A stretch of DNA of 51,361 nucleotides. Source: Prevotella sp. (lineage in GTDB: Bacteria > Bacteroidota > Bacteroidia > Bacteroidales > Bacteroidaceae). Every line of letters begins with the position of its first letter. The first letter of the stretch is position 1. This document shows, piece by piece, positions 8,350 through 15,537 of the stretch. Made by a program: the position numbers and the translations under genes. The DNA lies in contig JALCDQ010000013.1 in the NCBI GenBank assembly GCA_022641735.1, forward strand, positions 1 through 51,361, read 5' to 3'. The notes beneath the pieces were generated by a model. It was given only the letters and a program-made list of their open reading frames with translations. It was not told the origin of the DNA and searched no databases.

Positions 8350-10025
8350 TTTGCAGCTTCAAATTCCAAATCATTCCCTGCATAATTGCTGAGGGAAGGA
8401 TCTTTCTGGAGAGCTTCTTTCAGATAAGAAGTGGCCGCATATTTGTTGCCTTGGCGCGCACTTGCAATGGCATGCAAGTAACTGGTAAGTCCATCAGGGT
8501 TCTTGATGTTGTTCAGTGTAGCCTTGGCTGCAGCATAGTCTTTATTGAGAATCTGTGCCAATGCAGCACTGTTGTTATAAGAGTCCTTGAAGTTCTCTTC
8601 TGCTTGTGCATAGTTGCCTTTGGCAATATTGAGATTGCCGAGAGCCTGGTTGACTCCATTGGCATCCGTAGCCTTTGCAATATAGTTTTCTGCTTCCTGC
8701 AAGTTGCCATTTTTCAAAGCCATCATACCGAGATTGGCATTTGCTTCAGGAGCATCGGCTTTCTTTTCAAAAGCCTGCTGAATGTAAGACTTGGCCGTAG
8801 CATCATCTCCTTGATTGAAGGCAAGCACTGCTAAATTATTGTAAGCACGATAGTCTTTGTCATAATAGTTGGCAGCAGCTTTGTATACATTCTCTTTCTC
8901 GGCATTGTTGTCTTCCAAAGTGGCAAGATAGAGAAGCTCATCAGCAGAAAGTTTGGTTGCATCTTTCTGATACTGTGCCTTAATCTCATCATCACTGCGA
9001 CCGATGGTCTCATAGTTAATGATAAGGCGGCTGCGGCGTAATTCCGGTAAAATGCCATCAGCAAGTTCACGGAAACCTTCGCTCATATTGCGGATTTGCT
9101 GCTCACGCTCTTCCGGGTCTTTATACATTGACAACACTCGAAGGATGACATCCTTGTCTTGGATGTTGCTTGCCTGCACAAGACGCTGGAAACCATCCCA
9201 GTCTTGAGCGGTATAATGGGCATCAATGCCAGTCTTCAAACCAGCGTTTTTGAGTTGCTGATTGACATAGTCTTCGGAAGTATCCTGACGTTTATTGGCC
9301 AACTTGTCGTTGAACTTGAAGCCACCTTCAGGAGATGCGTAGGCTTGAATCTCCACATTATTCATGTTGAGGCCTTCACGGTCGGTATTGATTTTCTTCA
9401 GTAGCTTCACAAACTCCTGCACGCTGTTGTTCTTCAGCTCACTCTTACGGAGGTTAGCTTGGTTTACGAGGAATTTGATATTCGCTTCCTGTTTTTGTTC
9501 CTTTACGCGCTGGAAAGAGTCAGGAGCGATGCAACCTCCGGCATTCATCAGTGCGCGCTTATAGAGTTGGGAAGTAGTGATGATTCCATAATCAACTTTT
9601 ACGGCAGGAATCGTTACTTTCTTATTGCCTAAACGAGCGTCGAAAGTGAGATACATATCACTCTTCTGAAGAGCATCCTGATAAGTAAAGTCGCTCTTCA
9701 TCGTGTAGTGTCCACCCATGCGATAAGAGATGGTTTGGTCGTTGCCCATCACTTTCTCTCCTTGGAACGTTGCTGATTGTCCGCGGGCAATCACCTTATC
9801 CCCTGTTGTGGAGCGGAGTTCCGGGATGACAGTCACCACGGCATTGCGCTTCATGTACTTCTCCGGGAAAGCACCATTGATAGTTACGGGCACTTGATTT
9901 CCCACAGTCTCCAATGGACTAGGGGTAACCGTGAAATTATCGGCAGACAAAGCGCCGAGTTTCGAGCAAGAACTAAGTATAAGCAATGAAGATGCTGCGA
10001 AAGCAAGGATTAGATTTTTACGCAT
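8346..10025 (-). CDS. Lipoprotein with OmpA-like region and TPR repeats
   Basis: A 559-residue lipoprotein: MRKNLILAF..LLILSSCSKLG gives a lipobox at LSSC. The middle part has an OmpA-like stretch (VEIQAYASPEGGFKFNDKLANKRQ), the signature that usually binds peptidoglycan. The C-terminal third is made of tetratricopeptide-like repeats (NNLAVLAFNQGDDATAKSYIQQAFEK, ANLGMMALKNGNLQEAENYIAKA, LNIAKGNYAQAEENF). It probably sits at the outer membrane and holds partner proteins. The frame is open upstream through the tRNA-Leu gene, so the start is set at ATG 10023-10025, directly at the signal peptide. It is translationally coupled to the downstream thioredoxin-like lipoprotein. The precise role is not known. 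Confidence 0.8.
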   Translation of the reverse strand: MRKNLILAFAASSLLILSSCSKLGALSADNFTVTPSPLETVGNQVPVTINGAFPEKYMKRNAVVTVIPELRSTTGDKVIARGQSATFQGEKVMGNDQTISYRMGGHYTMKSDFTYQDALQKSDMYLTFDARLGNKKVTIPAVKVDYGIITTSQLYKRALMNAGGCIAPDSFQRVKEQKQEANIKFLVNQANLRKSELKNNSVQEFVKLLKKINTDREGLNMNNVEIQAYASPEGGFKFNDKLANKRQDTSEDYVNQQLKNAGLKTGIDAHYTAQDWDGFQRLVQASNIQDKDVILRVLSMYKDPEEREQQIRNMSEGFRELADGILPELRRSRLIINYETIGRSDDEIKAQYQKDATKLSADELLYLATLEDNNAEKENVYKAAANYYDKDYRAYNNLAVLAFNQGDDATAKSYIQQAFEKKADAPEANANLGMMALKNGNLQEAENYIAKATDANGVNQALGNLNIAKGNYAQAEENFKDSYNNSAALAQILNKDYAAAKATLNNIKNPDGLTSYLHAIASARQGNKYAATSYLKEALQKDPSLSNYAGNDLEFEAAK

Positions 10026-10046
10026 AATTAATAAGTTTTTTGAAAG

Positions 10047-10132
10047 TGCCGCGAGCGGGACTCGAACCCGCACAGCCATTACTGGCCAAGGGATTTTAAG
10101 TCCCTCGTGTCTACCAATTCCACCATTGCGGC
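10047..10132 (-). tRNA. tRNA-Leu (UAA)
   Basis: An 86-nt class II tRNA. The minus strand starts GCCGCAATGGTGGAATTGG, has anticodon loop CTTAAAA (anticodon UAA), a variable arm, T-arm GCGGGTTCGAGTCCCGC and ends TCGCGGCA. No CCA is encoded. The sixth acceptor pair reads A-C rather than a Watson-Crick pair. It follows tRNA-Gly by 51 bases and probably shares its promoter. Confidence 0.93.
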
Positions 10133-10183
10133 AAGAAATGAGTTTCTTTTGAAACTTTATTTCCTAGGTTTCGGTATCTATTG

Positions 10184-10256
10184 AGCGGCAAACGGGACTC
10201 GGACCCGCGACCTCGACCTTGGCAAGGTCGCGCTCTACCAACTGAGCTATTGCCGC
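10184..10256 (-). tRNA. tRNA-Gly (GCC)
   Basis: A 73-nt tRNA. The minus strand begins GCGGCAATAGCTCAGTTGG, has the anticodon loop TTGCCAA (anticodon GCC), T-arm GCGGGTCCGAGTCCCGT and acceptor TTGCCGC with discriminator T. All four arms pair. No CCA is encoded. Confidence 0.94.
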
Positions 10257-10267
10257 ATAAGCACTTG

Positions 10268-10275
10268 CAAAGATA
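10268..10275 (-). promoter_or_regulatory. -7 box TATCTTTG for the tRNA-Gly/tRNA-Leu unit
   Basis: A perfect TAnnTTTG box on the minus strand. It ends 11 bases before the first base of mature tRNA-Gly, the expected spacing for a tRNA promoter with a short 5' leader. Confidence 0.7.
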
Positions 10276-10326
10276 GTGCTTAATCTTTGAATATCCAAAT
10301 GAATTTACACAATTTAACGGAAAGTG

Positions 10327-10893
10327 TCAATTCACATAGAGTCTTCCGTTCGCTCCCGTAGTGGATGCCCGATAGGTGGTGAGCCCATTTCCGGTGTTGT
10401 TGATGCAGTTTCCTCCGGTATTCAAGTTATATTGTCGCTTACAGTTGCTGCAAGTGGCAATGCCGTTATTGTTGATGCTCAGGGGGTAACTCTTCATCGG
10501 AATGGCATTCAGATTGAAGCAGTTAGGGCATTCGGCATCATAGGCATAGAACTCCGCAGGGTCGCTGAGATTGCCAAAGCCAATGATGATTCCATTATTC
10601 ATGCCAATGTGTTTCTGACTTTGCAGACGCTCATCGATGGCATTGAAGATGGATTTTGAGCTTGAGCCTTGATTATTCGCAAAGACGAAATAGGTGGCTC
10701 CATTGGAAATCGAATAGGATATCTTGCAGAACACTCCGGGAGAACTGGCGTTCAAGGCAGAGTTCAGCGTCTGGTCAAGATGCGTCGAATTGTCGATGCT
10801 CAGGTTGCAGTGATAGCTGCTATACTTGAACTCTTCACCGCCACACGACCACATCAGCAGGGCAAGCACTATGATGGAAACGTATTTTCTCAT
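10327..10893 (-). CDS. Putative lipoprotein with two CxxC pairs, Rieske/rubredoxin-like spacing
   Basis: A 188-residue lipoprotein (LALLMWSCGGEE lipobox). The C-terminal half has ECPNCFNLNAIPM and, about 26 residues later, TCSNCKRQYNLNTGGN. Two CxxC pairs followed by a 'Y-N-L-x-T-G' turn could hold zinc or iron, and the second half resembles the strand and loop layout of Rieske-type proteins, although the usual histidines are missing. The start ATG overlaps the stop of argH (ATGA), so it is translated in the argH operon, but no direct link to arginine synthesis is evident. Function unknown. Confidence 0.65.
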   Translation of the reverse strand: MRKYVSIIVLALLMWSCGGEEFKYSSYHCNLSIDNSTHLDQTLNSALNASSPGVFCKISYSISNGATYFVFANNQGSSSKSIFNAIDERLQSQKHIGMNNGIIIGFGNLSDPAEFYAYDAECPNCFNLNAIPMKSYPLSINNNGIATCSNCKRQYNLNTGGNCINNTGNGLTTYRASTTGANGRLYVN

Positions 10894-12230
10894 TCTTTCA
10901 AGAGTTTCTTTTCAGCCTCTTCCATGCGCTCAAAGTGGAATCCCTCGAGAGTCTGTTGCATCAAGGCTTCTATCTTATCGTTGCAAAGATTTCCGATGGA
11001 ACCTTCATGTGTGTGATGGATATGCTTGTCGGCATGGAATGTACCGCCTTCAATCTCAAGCCCCACTTTCTTATATGCATCGCGGAAAGGCATGCCCGCA
11101 GCCGCCAATCTATTGACTTCCTCCACCGAAAACATGGGGTCGTATAGGGTGTTGTCTAAGATATGCTCGTTCACTTCCATCTTGTTGATGATGTAAGCAG
11201 CCATTTGCAGGCAGTCTTTCAGTTCATCAAAGGCAGGCAGAAAGACCTCTTTGATAATCTGAAGGTCGCGGAAATAGCCTACCGGCAGATTGTTCATGAT
11301 GAGCATTACCTGTTGGGGAAGGCTCTGGATTTTATTGCTTTTGGCGCGGATAAGTTCAAATACATCTGGGTTTTTCTTATGCGGCATGATGCTCGAACCC
11401 GTAGTGCACTCCTTCGGAAGTTTCACAAAGGAGAAGTTCTGACAGTTGAAGAGGCAGGCATCGAAAGCCATCTTTGCCAATGTTCCTGCCACTGTAGCCA
11501 TCGCAAAAGCCACGTTGCGCTCCATTTTTCCTCTTCCCATCTGGGCATATACCACGTTATAATCCATCGAATCGAAGCCTAAGAGTTCCGTGGTCATCGT
11601 GCGGTTGAGCGGAAACGACGACCCATAGCCGGCCGCAGAGCCAAGTGGATTGCGGTTAGTCATCTTGTAAGCCGCCTGAAGAAACAGCATATCGTCGGCA
11701 AGGCTTTCCGCATAGGCTCCAAACCAAAGGCCGAAACTGGAGGGCATGGCTATCTGCAGATGGGTGTAACCCGGCATCAGCACCTCTTTATATTGGTTGC
11801 TCTTTTGAATAAGTTCATCGAAAAGCACTTTCGATTGTTCCACTATATCCTTCAAGGCATGGCGGGTGAAGAGTTTCAAATCCACCAGAACCTGGTCGTT
11901 GCGTGAGCGTCCGGAGTGGATTTTCTTGCCCATATTCCCGAGTTTGCGGGTGAGCAGGAGCTCCACTTGTGAGTGCACATCCTCTACGCCGTCTTCAATC
12001 TTGAAGTTGCCGGCATCTGCCTGCTTGTAAATCTGCTTCAGTTCGGCGAGCAATTGGTTGAGTTCTTCCTTTTTCAAGAGGCCTATCGACTCGAGCATCG
12101 TTATGTGCGCCATCGAGCCGAGCACGTCGTATTTGGCAAGATAGAGGTCAAGTTCGCGGTCTTTTCCCACCGTGAAACGTTCAATCTCCTTATTGACTTC
12201 AAAGTTCTTTTCCCACAGTTTATTCGCCAT
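10890..12230 (-). CDS. argH: Argininosuccinate lyase
   Basis: A 446-residue enzyme that splits argininosuccinate into arginine and fumarate, the last step of arginine synthesis. The family signature GSSIMPHKKNPD is present, as are HSGRSRNDQVLVDLKLF near residue 115 and GYTHLQIAMPSSFGLW. Length fits the family. The frame continues upstream to 12263, but the start is set at ATG 12228-12230 (MANKLWEKNFEVNKEIERFTVG), which matches the usual N-terminus. A SRPBCC gene lies four bases upstream and a small lipoprotein gene overlaps downstream, so this is one transcription unit. Confidence 0.95.
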   Translation of the reverse strand: MANKLWEKNFEVNKEIERFTVGKDRELDLYLAKYDVLGSMAHITMLESIGLLKKEELNQLLAELKQIYKQADAGNFKIEDGVEDVHSQVELLLTRKLGNMGKKIHSGRSRNDQVLVDLKLFTRHALKDIVEQSKVLFDELIQKSNQYKEVLMPGYTHLQIAMPSSFGLWFGAYAESLADDMLFLQAAYKMTNRNPLGSAAGYGSSFPLNRTMTTELLGFDSMDYNVVYAQMGRGKMERNVAFAMATVAGTLAKMAFDACLFNCQNFSFVKLPKECTTGSSIMPHKKNPDVFELIRAKSNKIQSLPQQVMLIMNNLPVGYFRDLQIIKEVFLPAFDELKDCLQMAAYIINKMEVNEHILDNTLYDPMFSVEEVNRLAAAGMPFRDAYKKVGLEIEGGTFHADKHIHHTHEGSIGNLCNDKIEALMQQTLEGFHFERMEEAEKKLLKE

Positions 12231-12234
12231 AATT

Positions 12235-12651
12235 CTATTCGTACTTAATGGTTTGCAATACATCGGCTATCTTCTCGATGCCTTCCATGAGGGGCTTTTG
12301 CACCATTCCCTTGATGAAAGGATTGAGTTCGGCCTTGATGGTGAGTTTCATCTTGCAGGTAGCGTCATCTACGGGCAGCAGTTGAATCCAGAAAGTGAAG
12401 GGCACAGGGCTTTCTTGTGTCTCGAATTTGATGGTCTTCGGCTCCTCGCGCTCCACGATATGCATCTTGATTTCTCCCGCCATAGGCACTTTGATGCCGA
12501 TGTGATCGCTGTCGAAAGTGAGGTCCTCAAGCTTGTCTTGCGGGATTCTGTCGCGTATGCGCTCAAGGTTGCTCAGGTCGCTGAGGTTCTTATAGACTAC
12601 CGCTTGCGGATATTTGATTTCTCGGATGCTGCTTTCAAATTTACTGCTCAT
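12235..12651 (-). CDS. SRPBCC (START/Bet v1-like) family protein
   Basis: A 138-residue cytoplasmic protein with no signal peptide. Its layout is that of the SRPBCC hydrophobic-pocket fold: an N-terminal strand and helix (SIREIKYPQAVVYKNLSDLSNLERI), an antiparallel sheet (HIGIKVPMAGEIKMHIVEREEPKTIKFETQ, FTFWIQLLPVDDATCKMKLTIKAEL), and a long C-terminal helix (KGMVQKPLMEGIEKIADVLQTI). Such proteins bind lipids or other hydrophobic ligands; no specific ligand can be named. It lies just upstream of argH with a four-base gap, and a four-unit 22-bp repeat array separates it from pyrE. Confidence 0.75.
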   Translation of the reverse strand: MSSKFESSIREIKYPQAVVYKNLSDLSNLERIRDRIPQDKLEDLTFDSDHIGIKVPMAGEIKMHIVEREEPKTIKFETQESPVPFTFWIQLLPVDDATCKMKLTIKAELNPFIKGMVQKPLMEGIEKIADVLQTIKYE

Positions 12652-12686
12652 AACGTGCTGGTTTTTAGAGATTTATAGATGGACTT

Positions 12687-12771
12687 GTAAACAATGGCTT
12701 TTTACCGTGTAAACAACGGTCTTTTACAATGTAAACAACGGTTACTTACCTTGTAAACAACCGTCTTTTAC
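12687..12771. repeat. 22-bp-period array of 19-bp quasi-palindromes, array A (4 units)
   Basis: Units begin at 12687, 12709, 12731 and 12753, each 19 bp with a 3-bp spacer, so the period is exactly 22 bp. Unit 2 is GTAAACAACGGTCTTTTAC, and unit 4 differs from it only at the centre base (C for G). Each unit is two 9-bp half-sites in inverted orientation around one centre base. The pyrE stop codon (12768-12770) falls inside unit 4. Related arrays lie at 19067, 23089 and 44062, with a single unit at 41929. Confidence 0.9.
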
Positions 12772-13409
12772 ATTTGATAATGCTCAGGGTCTTTCCGCCA
12801 ACGATGGAGAGTCTCCACATCTTCGGCTTTGATATACCCGATTTCGAGTGCCTTGCTGACCACATGCTCATAGTCGGTGAGGGTGCAAAGGGTCACTCCG
12901 GCATCCGCAAAAGCCTTTTCGGCAACGGGGAAGCCATAAGTGTAAGATGCCACCATGCCCACTACCTCGAAGCCAGCTTGTCGCAGGGCTTCCACTGCTT
13001 TGAGGGAAGAGCCGCCCGTAGAGATGAGATCCTCCACGACAATCACTTTCGACCCTTTAGGCAGTTCGCCTTCGATGAGGTTGCCCATGCCGTGGTCTTT
13101 CGCCTTCGAGCGCACATAACAGAAGGGCAGATGCAGTTCTTCAGCCACCAAAGCGCCTTGCGCAATGGCACCCGTAGCCACTCCTGCCACCGCAGTGGCT
13201 TGTGGGAAATTCTCGAGAATGGCATGCACCAATTCGAGTTTCACGAAACTCCGCACCTCCGGAAACGACAGCGTCTTGCGGTTATCGCAGTAGAAAGGTG
13301 ATTTCCAACCGCTTGCCCATGTGAAAGGGTCTTGCGGTTGCAACTTTATCGCTTTAATTTCCAAGAGTTTGGAAGCAAACTCCATCTTTAGTTTATCCAT
13401 CGTCTTCAT
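12768..13409 (-). CDS. pyrE: Orotate phosphoribosyltransferase
   Basis: A 213-residue enzyme that joins orotate to PRPP to give orotidine 5'-monophosphate in pyrimidine synthesis. The PRPP-binding motif VIVVEDLISTGGSSLKAVEAL is present, as is the flexible-loop segment CYVRSKAKDHGMGNLIEGEL with its catalytic lysines. The N-terminus FTWASGWKSPFYCDNRKTLS is typical. The length fits the family. The start may be 13409 or the ATG at 13400. A -7 box lies 24 bases upstream. The stop codon is part of the last unit of a 22-bp repeat array. Confidence 0.95.
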   Translation of the reverse strand: MKTMDKLKMEFASKLLEIKAIKLQPQDPFTWASGWKSPFYCDNRKTLSFPEVRSFVKLELVHAILENFPQATAVAGVATGAIAQGALVAEELHLPFCYVRSKAKDHGMGNLIEGELPKGSKVIVVEDLISTGGSSLKAVEALRQAGFEVVGMVASYTYGFPVAEKAFADAGVTLCTLTDYEHVVSKALEIGYIKAEDVETLHRWRKDPEHYQM

Positions 13410-13432
13410 TTTTGAATGATTGATTATGAATG

Positions 13433-13440
13433 CAAAGATA
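13433..13440 (-). promoter_or_regulatory. -7 box TATCTTTG for pyrE
   Basis: A perfect TAnnTTTG box on the minus strand, 23 bases before the pyrE ATG at 13409. It probably drives pyrE and, past the repeat array, the SRPBCC-argH-lipoprotein genes. Confidence 0.6.
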
Positions 13441-13490
13441 ATGGTTTTTTGGGAGATAGCAAAGCATGCAGCTTGATTTTTAAGATTATC

Positions 13491-14186
13491 TCAACTTTTT
13501 GCGAAACTTAACGTCAGGAGGCTCAACTTCAGTCCTTCGGCCTTCAGAAGTTCTTTTCCACAGGCACAGAGGGTCGCTCCCGTGGTGGCAACATCATCGA
13601 TGAGGAGGACGTGTTTGCCCTTGATAGGCTCCGAATTCACCAATTCGAAGGCATTTTCCACATTCTCATTGCGTTGCCATCGGTCTTTTTGCGTCTGGCT
13701 TTCCTTAAAGTCCTTGCGCCTCACAATTCCTTTGGCAATGGGCAAACAGGTGATGTTATGGATGCCCGCAGCAATGAGCTCGCTCTGATTATATCCCCTT
13801 TGGCGCTGTCGATTTTTAGCGAGAGGCACGGCGATGATGAGGTCAATGTCCTCAAAAAAGGTCGTTTTCTGAAACTCAAGACCCATCATTTCCCCCATAT
13901 TAAGGGCAATTTCGGGGTGATGATGATACTTGAATTTGTAAACAATATTGCTGGATTCAGAACCGGCATTGAAAAAGAAGAGGGCAGCACACTTCTTGAT
14001 GGGCAGTCGACCCCAAAACATACGTGCCATCTCATTGTCTTCCGGCGTATCCTGATAAAGTGTTCGTGGCAAATGAAGACTGCATTTGGCGCATAAAGTA
14101 TGTTCCCCGGCACTCAATCTGGCATTGCATACGGCGCATTGTCGTGGCGACAGCAAATCCCAAAGACGACTCCAGACACTTATCAT
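13491..14186 (-). CDS. comF: ComF-family phosphoribosyltransferase
   Basis: A 231-residue protein. The N-terminus has a four-cysteine zinc element (CAVCNARLSAGEHTLCAKC). The rest is a type I phosphoribosyltransferase domain with the motif VLLIDDVATTGATLCACG near the C-terminus and the family's AVPLAKNRQRQRGYNQSELIA. ComF is needed for uptake of transforming DNA in several bacteria, and comM is also present in this window, but no DNA-uptake pilus genes are seen here. The ATG overlaps the recX stop by four bases, so it is the last gene of a prmC-recX-comF operon. Confidence 0.9.
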   Translation of the reverse strand: MISVWSRLWDLLSPRQCAVCNARLSAGEHTLCAKCSLHLPRTLYQDTPEDNEMARMFWGRLPIKKCAALFFFNAGSESSNIVYKFKYHHHPEIALNMGEMMGLEFQKTTFFEDIDLIIAVPLAKNRQRQRGYNQSELIAAGIHNITCLPIAKGIVRRKDFKESQTQKDRWQRNENVENAFELVNSEPIKGKHVLLIDDVATTGATLCACGKELLKAEGLKLSLLTLSFAKS

Positions 14187-14656
14187 AGTTCTAAATCGTC
14201 GATATTGTCAATACATTTCCGAATGATTTCAAGGTCGAATCCTCTTCCCATCGCAAACTTGATGAGTTTCATCGAGCGTTCATAATCGGAGTTGGCTTTG
14301 ATGGTTTTGTACTTCTGTTGCAGCAAAGGGCGCAACACGGCAAGGTATTCCGCCTCGTCGATTTCCGCAAATACGGGCGTGGAAACGTTTTTCGGCACTT
14401 GTTTCAGATAAAGGGCCTGCTCGATTTTGCGCCTTCCCCACCCGTTATACTTAATTTTATCACGGATGAAAAAACGGCAATAACGCTCGTCATCAACGTA
14501 TTTTTCTTTTGTCAGATACGCCATAATGCGGGCTTGAACATCCTCCGCAATGCCCCATTTCTGCATCTTTTCCGTCATTTCTCCAGAGCAATGCTCGGCT
14601 TGAGAGCAAAGGGCAGTGAGCTTGAAAAGAGCCTGTTGTTCCGTCATCTCTTTCAT
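14183..14656 (-). CDS. recX: Regulatory protein RecX
   Basis: A 157-residue helical protein built of three-helix repeats, with family signatures KMQKWGIAEDVQARIMAYLTKEKYVDDERYCRFFIRDKIKYNGWGRRKIEQALYLK shortened here to its key parts: VDDERYCRFFIRD and NGWGRRKIEQAL. RecX binds RecA filaments and limits strand exchange. It overlaps prmC upstream and comF downstream by ATGA quartets, so all three are translationally coupled; recA itself is not nearby. Confidence 0.85.
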   Translation of the reverse strand: MKEMTEQQALFKLTALCSQAEHCSGEMTEKMQKWGIAEDVQARIMAYLTKEKYVDDERYCRFFIRDKIKYNGWGRRKIEQALYLKQVPKNVSTPVFAEIDEAEYLAVLRPLLQQKYKTIKANSDYERSMKLIKFAMGRGFDLEIIRKCIDNIDDLEL

Positions 14657-15507
14657 GCGTGCACTCCTTTCATCATTTGCAGGTTGCCGAATTGACTTTT
14701 TCGGCCTTCCACCATCCTATAATGCAGGTTCTCAAGCATCATTTTCAGTTCCTCTGCATAAAGCGGATTGATTTCAAAATAGAGCCTTCCCATCGGCTTC
14801 AAAGCCTTTTGGGCATAGAGAGCTATCGACCTATAGAAGCGCAAAGGGTCGTCATCAGGCACGAAAAGAGCTATCTCGGGTTCATAATCGAGCACGTTTT
14901 TCGCCATTTTCGCCTTCTCTTTCTCGCAGATATAAGGGGGATTGCTGACGATGATATCCCATTTTTCAGTCCCTTCAGGATGAAGGGCATCCTGCCAGCG
15001 AAAGTCCACTTTTGCCCCTAATCGATGCGCGTTGTCCCTCGCAAGAAGGAGGGCATCAGCGGAAATATCCCATGCGCTGACGGCAGAATTCCATAAATCG
15101 AGGGCAAGGGTGACAGCGATGCAACCGCTTCCAGTTCCGATGTCGAGCACCTGCAAAGGCTCAGGAGGCTGCAAACCGCAATAAGGCAGGTTGTAATCAG
15201 CCGTTATCCATTGGCATAGAAGTTCGGTTTCGGGTCTCGGAATGAGCACTCCCGCCTTCACTTTAAAGGTCCTTCCGCAGAAGGAAGCTTGCCCTAAGAC
15301 ATACTGTACAGGCTCTCCTTTTTGAAGTCTTTTGATAATTTCTTCCAAAAGAGTTTTCTCTTCTGAAGATATTTCATTAACTTTGCCCGTGTAAAGGTCG
15401 GTGAAGGAGAGCCCGAAAACTACTTCCATCACCGTGCGGATGATGGCTTTCGCCTCGCCTTCGTCATAAAGTGGGGTCAGAAGATGCCAAAGTTCATTGT
15501 ATGTCAT
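14653..15507 (-). CDS. prmC: Release factor glutamine N5-methyltransferase
   Basis: A 284-residue SAM-dependent enzyme that methylates the GGQ glutamine of release factors RF1 and RF2. The SAM motif is VLDIGTGSGCIAVTLALD and the substrate-glutamine motif is IIVSNPPYI near residue 188. RPETELLCQW is another family signature. The frame is open to 15699, but the start is set at ATG 15505-15507 (MTYNELWHLLTPLYDEGEAKAI), where the family N-terminus begins. A -7 box ends only eight bases before this ATG, so the mRNA would be nearly leaderless, and any longer start would lie upstream of transcription. It is divergent from ribD. Confidence 0.92.
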   Translation of the reverse strand: MTYNELWHLLTPLYDEGEAKAIIRTVMEVVFGLSFTDLYTGKVNEISSEEKTLLEEIIKRLQKGEPVQYVLGQASFCGRTFKVKAGVLIPRPETELLCQWITADYNLPYCGLQPPEPLQVLDIGTGSGCIAVTLALDLWNSAVSAWDISADALLLARDNAHRLGAKVDFRWQDALHPEGTEKWDIIVSNPPYICEKEKAKMAKNVLDYEPEIALFVPDDDPLRFYRSIALYAQKALKPMGRLYFEINPLYAEELKMMLENLHYRMVEGRKSQFGNLQMMKGVHA

Positions 15508-15515
15508 ACTATTGG

Positions 15516-15523
15516 CAAAGGTA
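15516..15523 (-). promoter_or_regulatory. -7 box TACCTTTG for the prmC-recX-comF operon
   Basis: A perfect TAnnTTTG box on the minus strand, inside the 30-bp gap between prmC and ribD. It ends eight bases before the prmC ATG. Confidence 0.6.
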
Positions 15524-15537
15524 TAAAAAAAATTGAA

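Noticed and set aside
12687..12771. CRISPR array
   Set aside because: The 22-bp period leaves only 3-bp spacers, repeats are quasi-palindromic and variable, and no cas genes are present.
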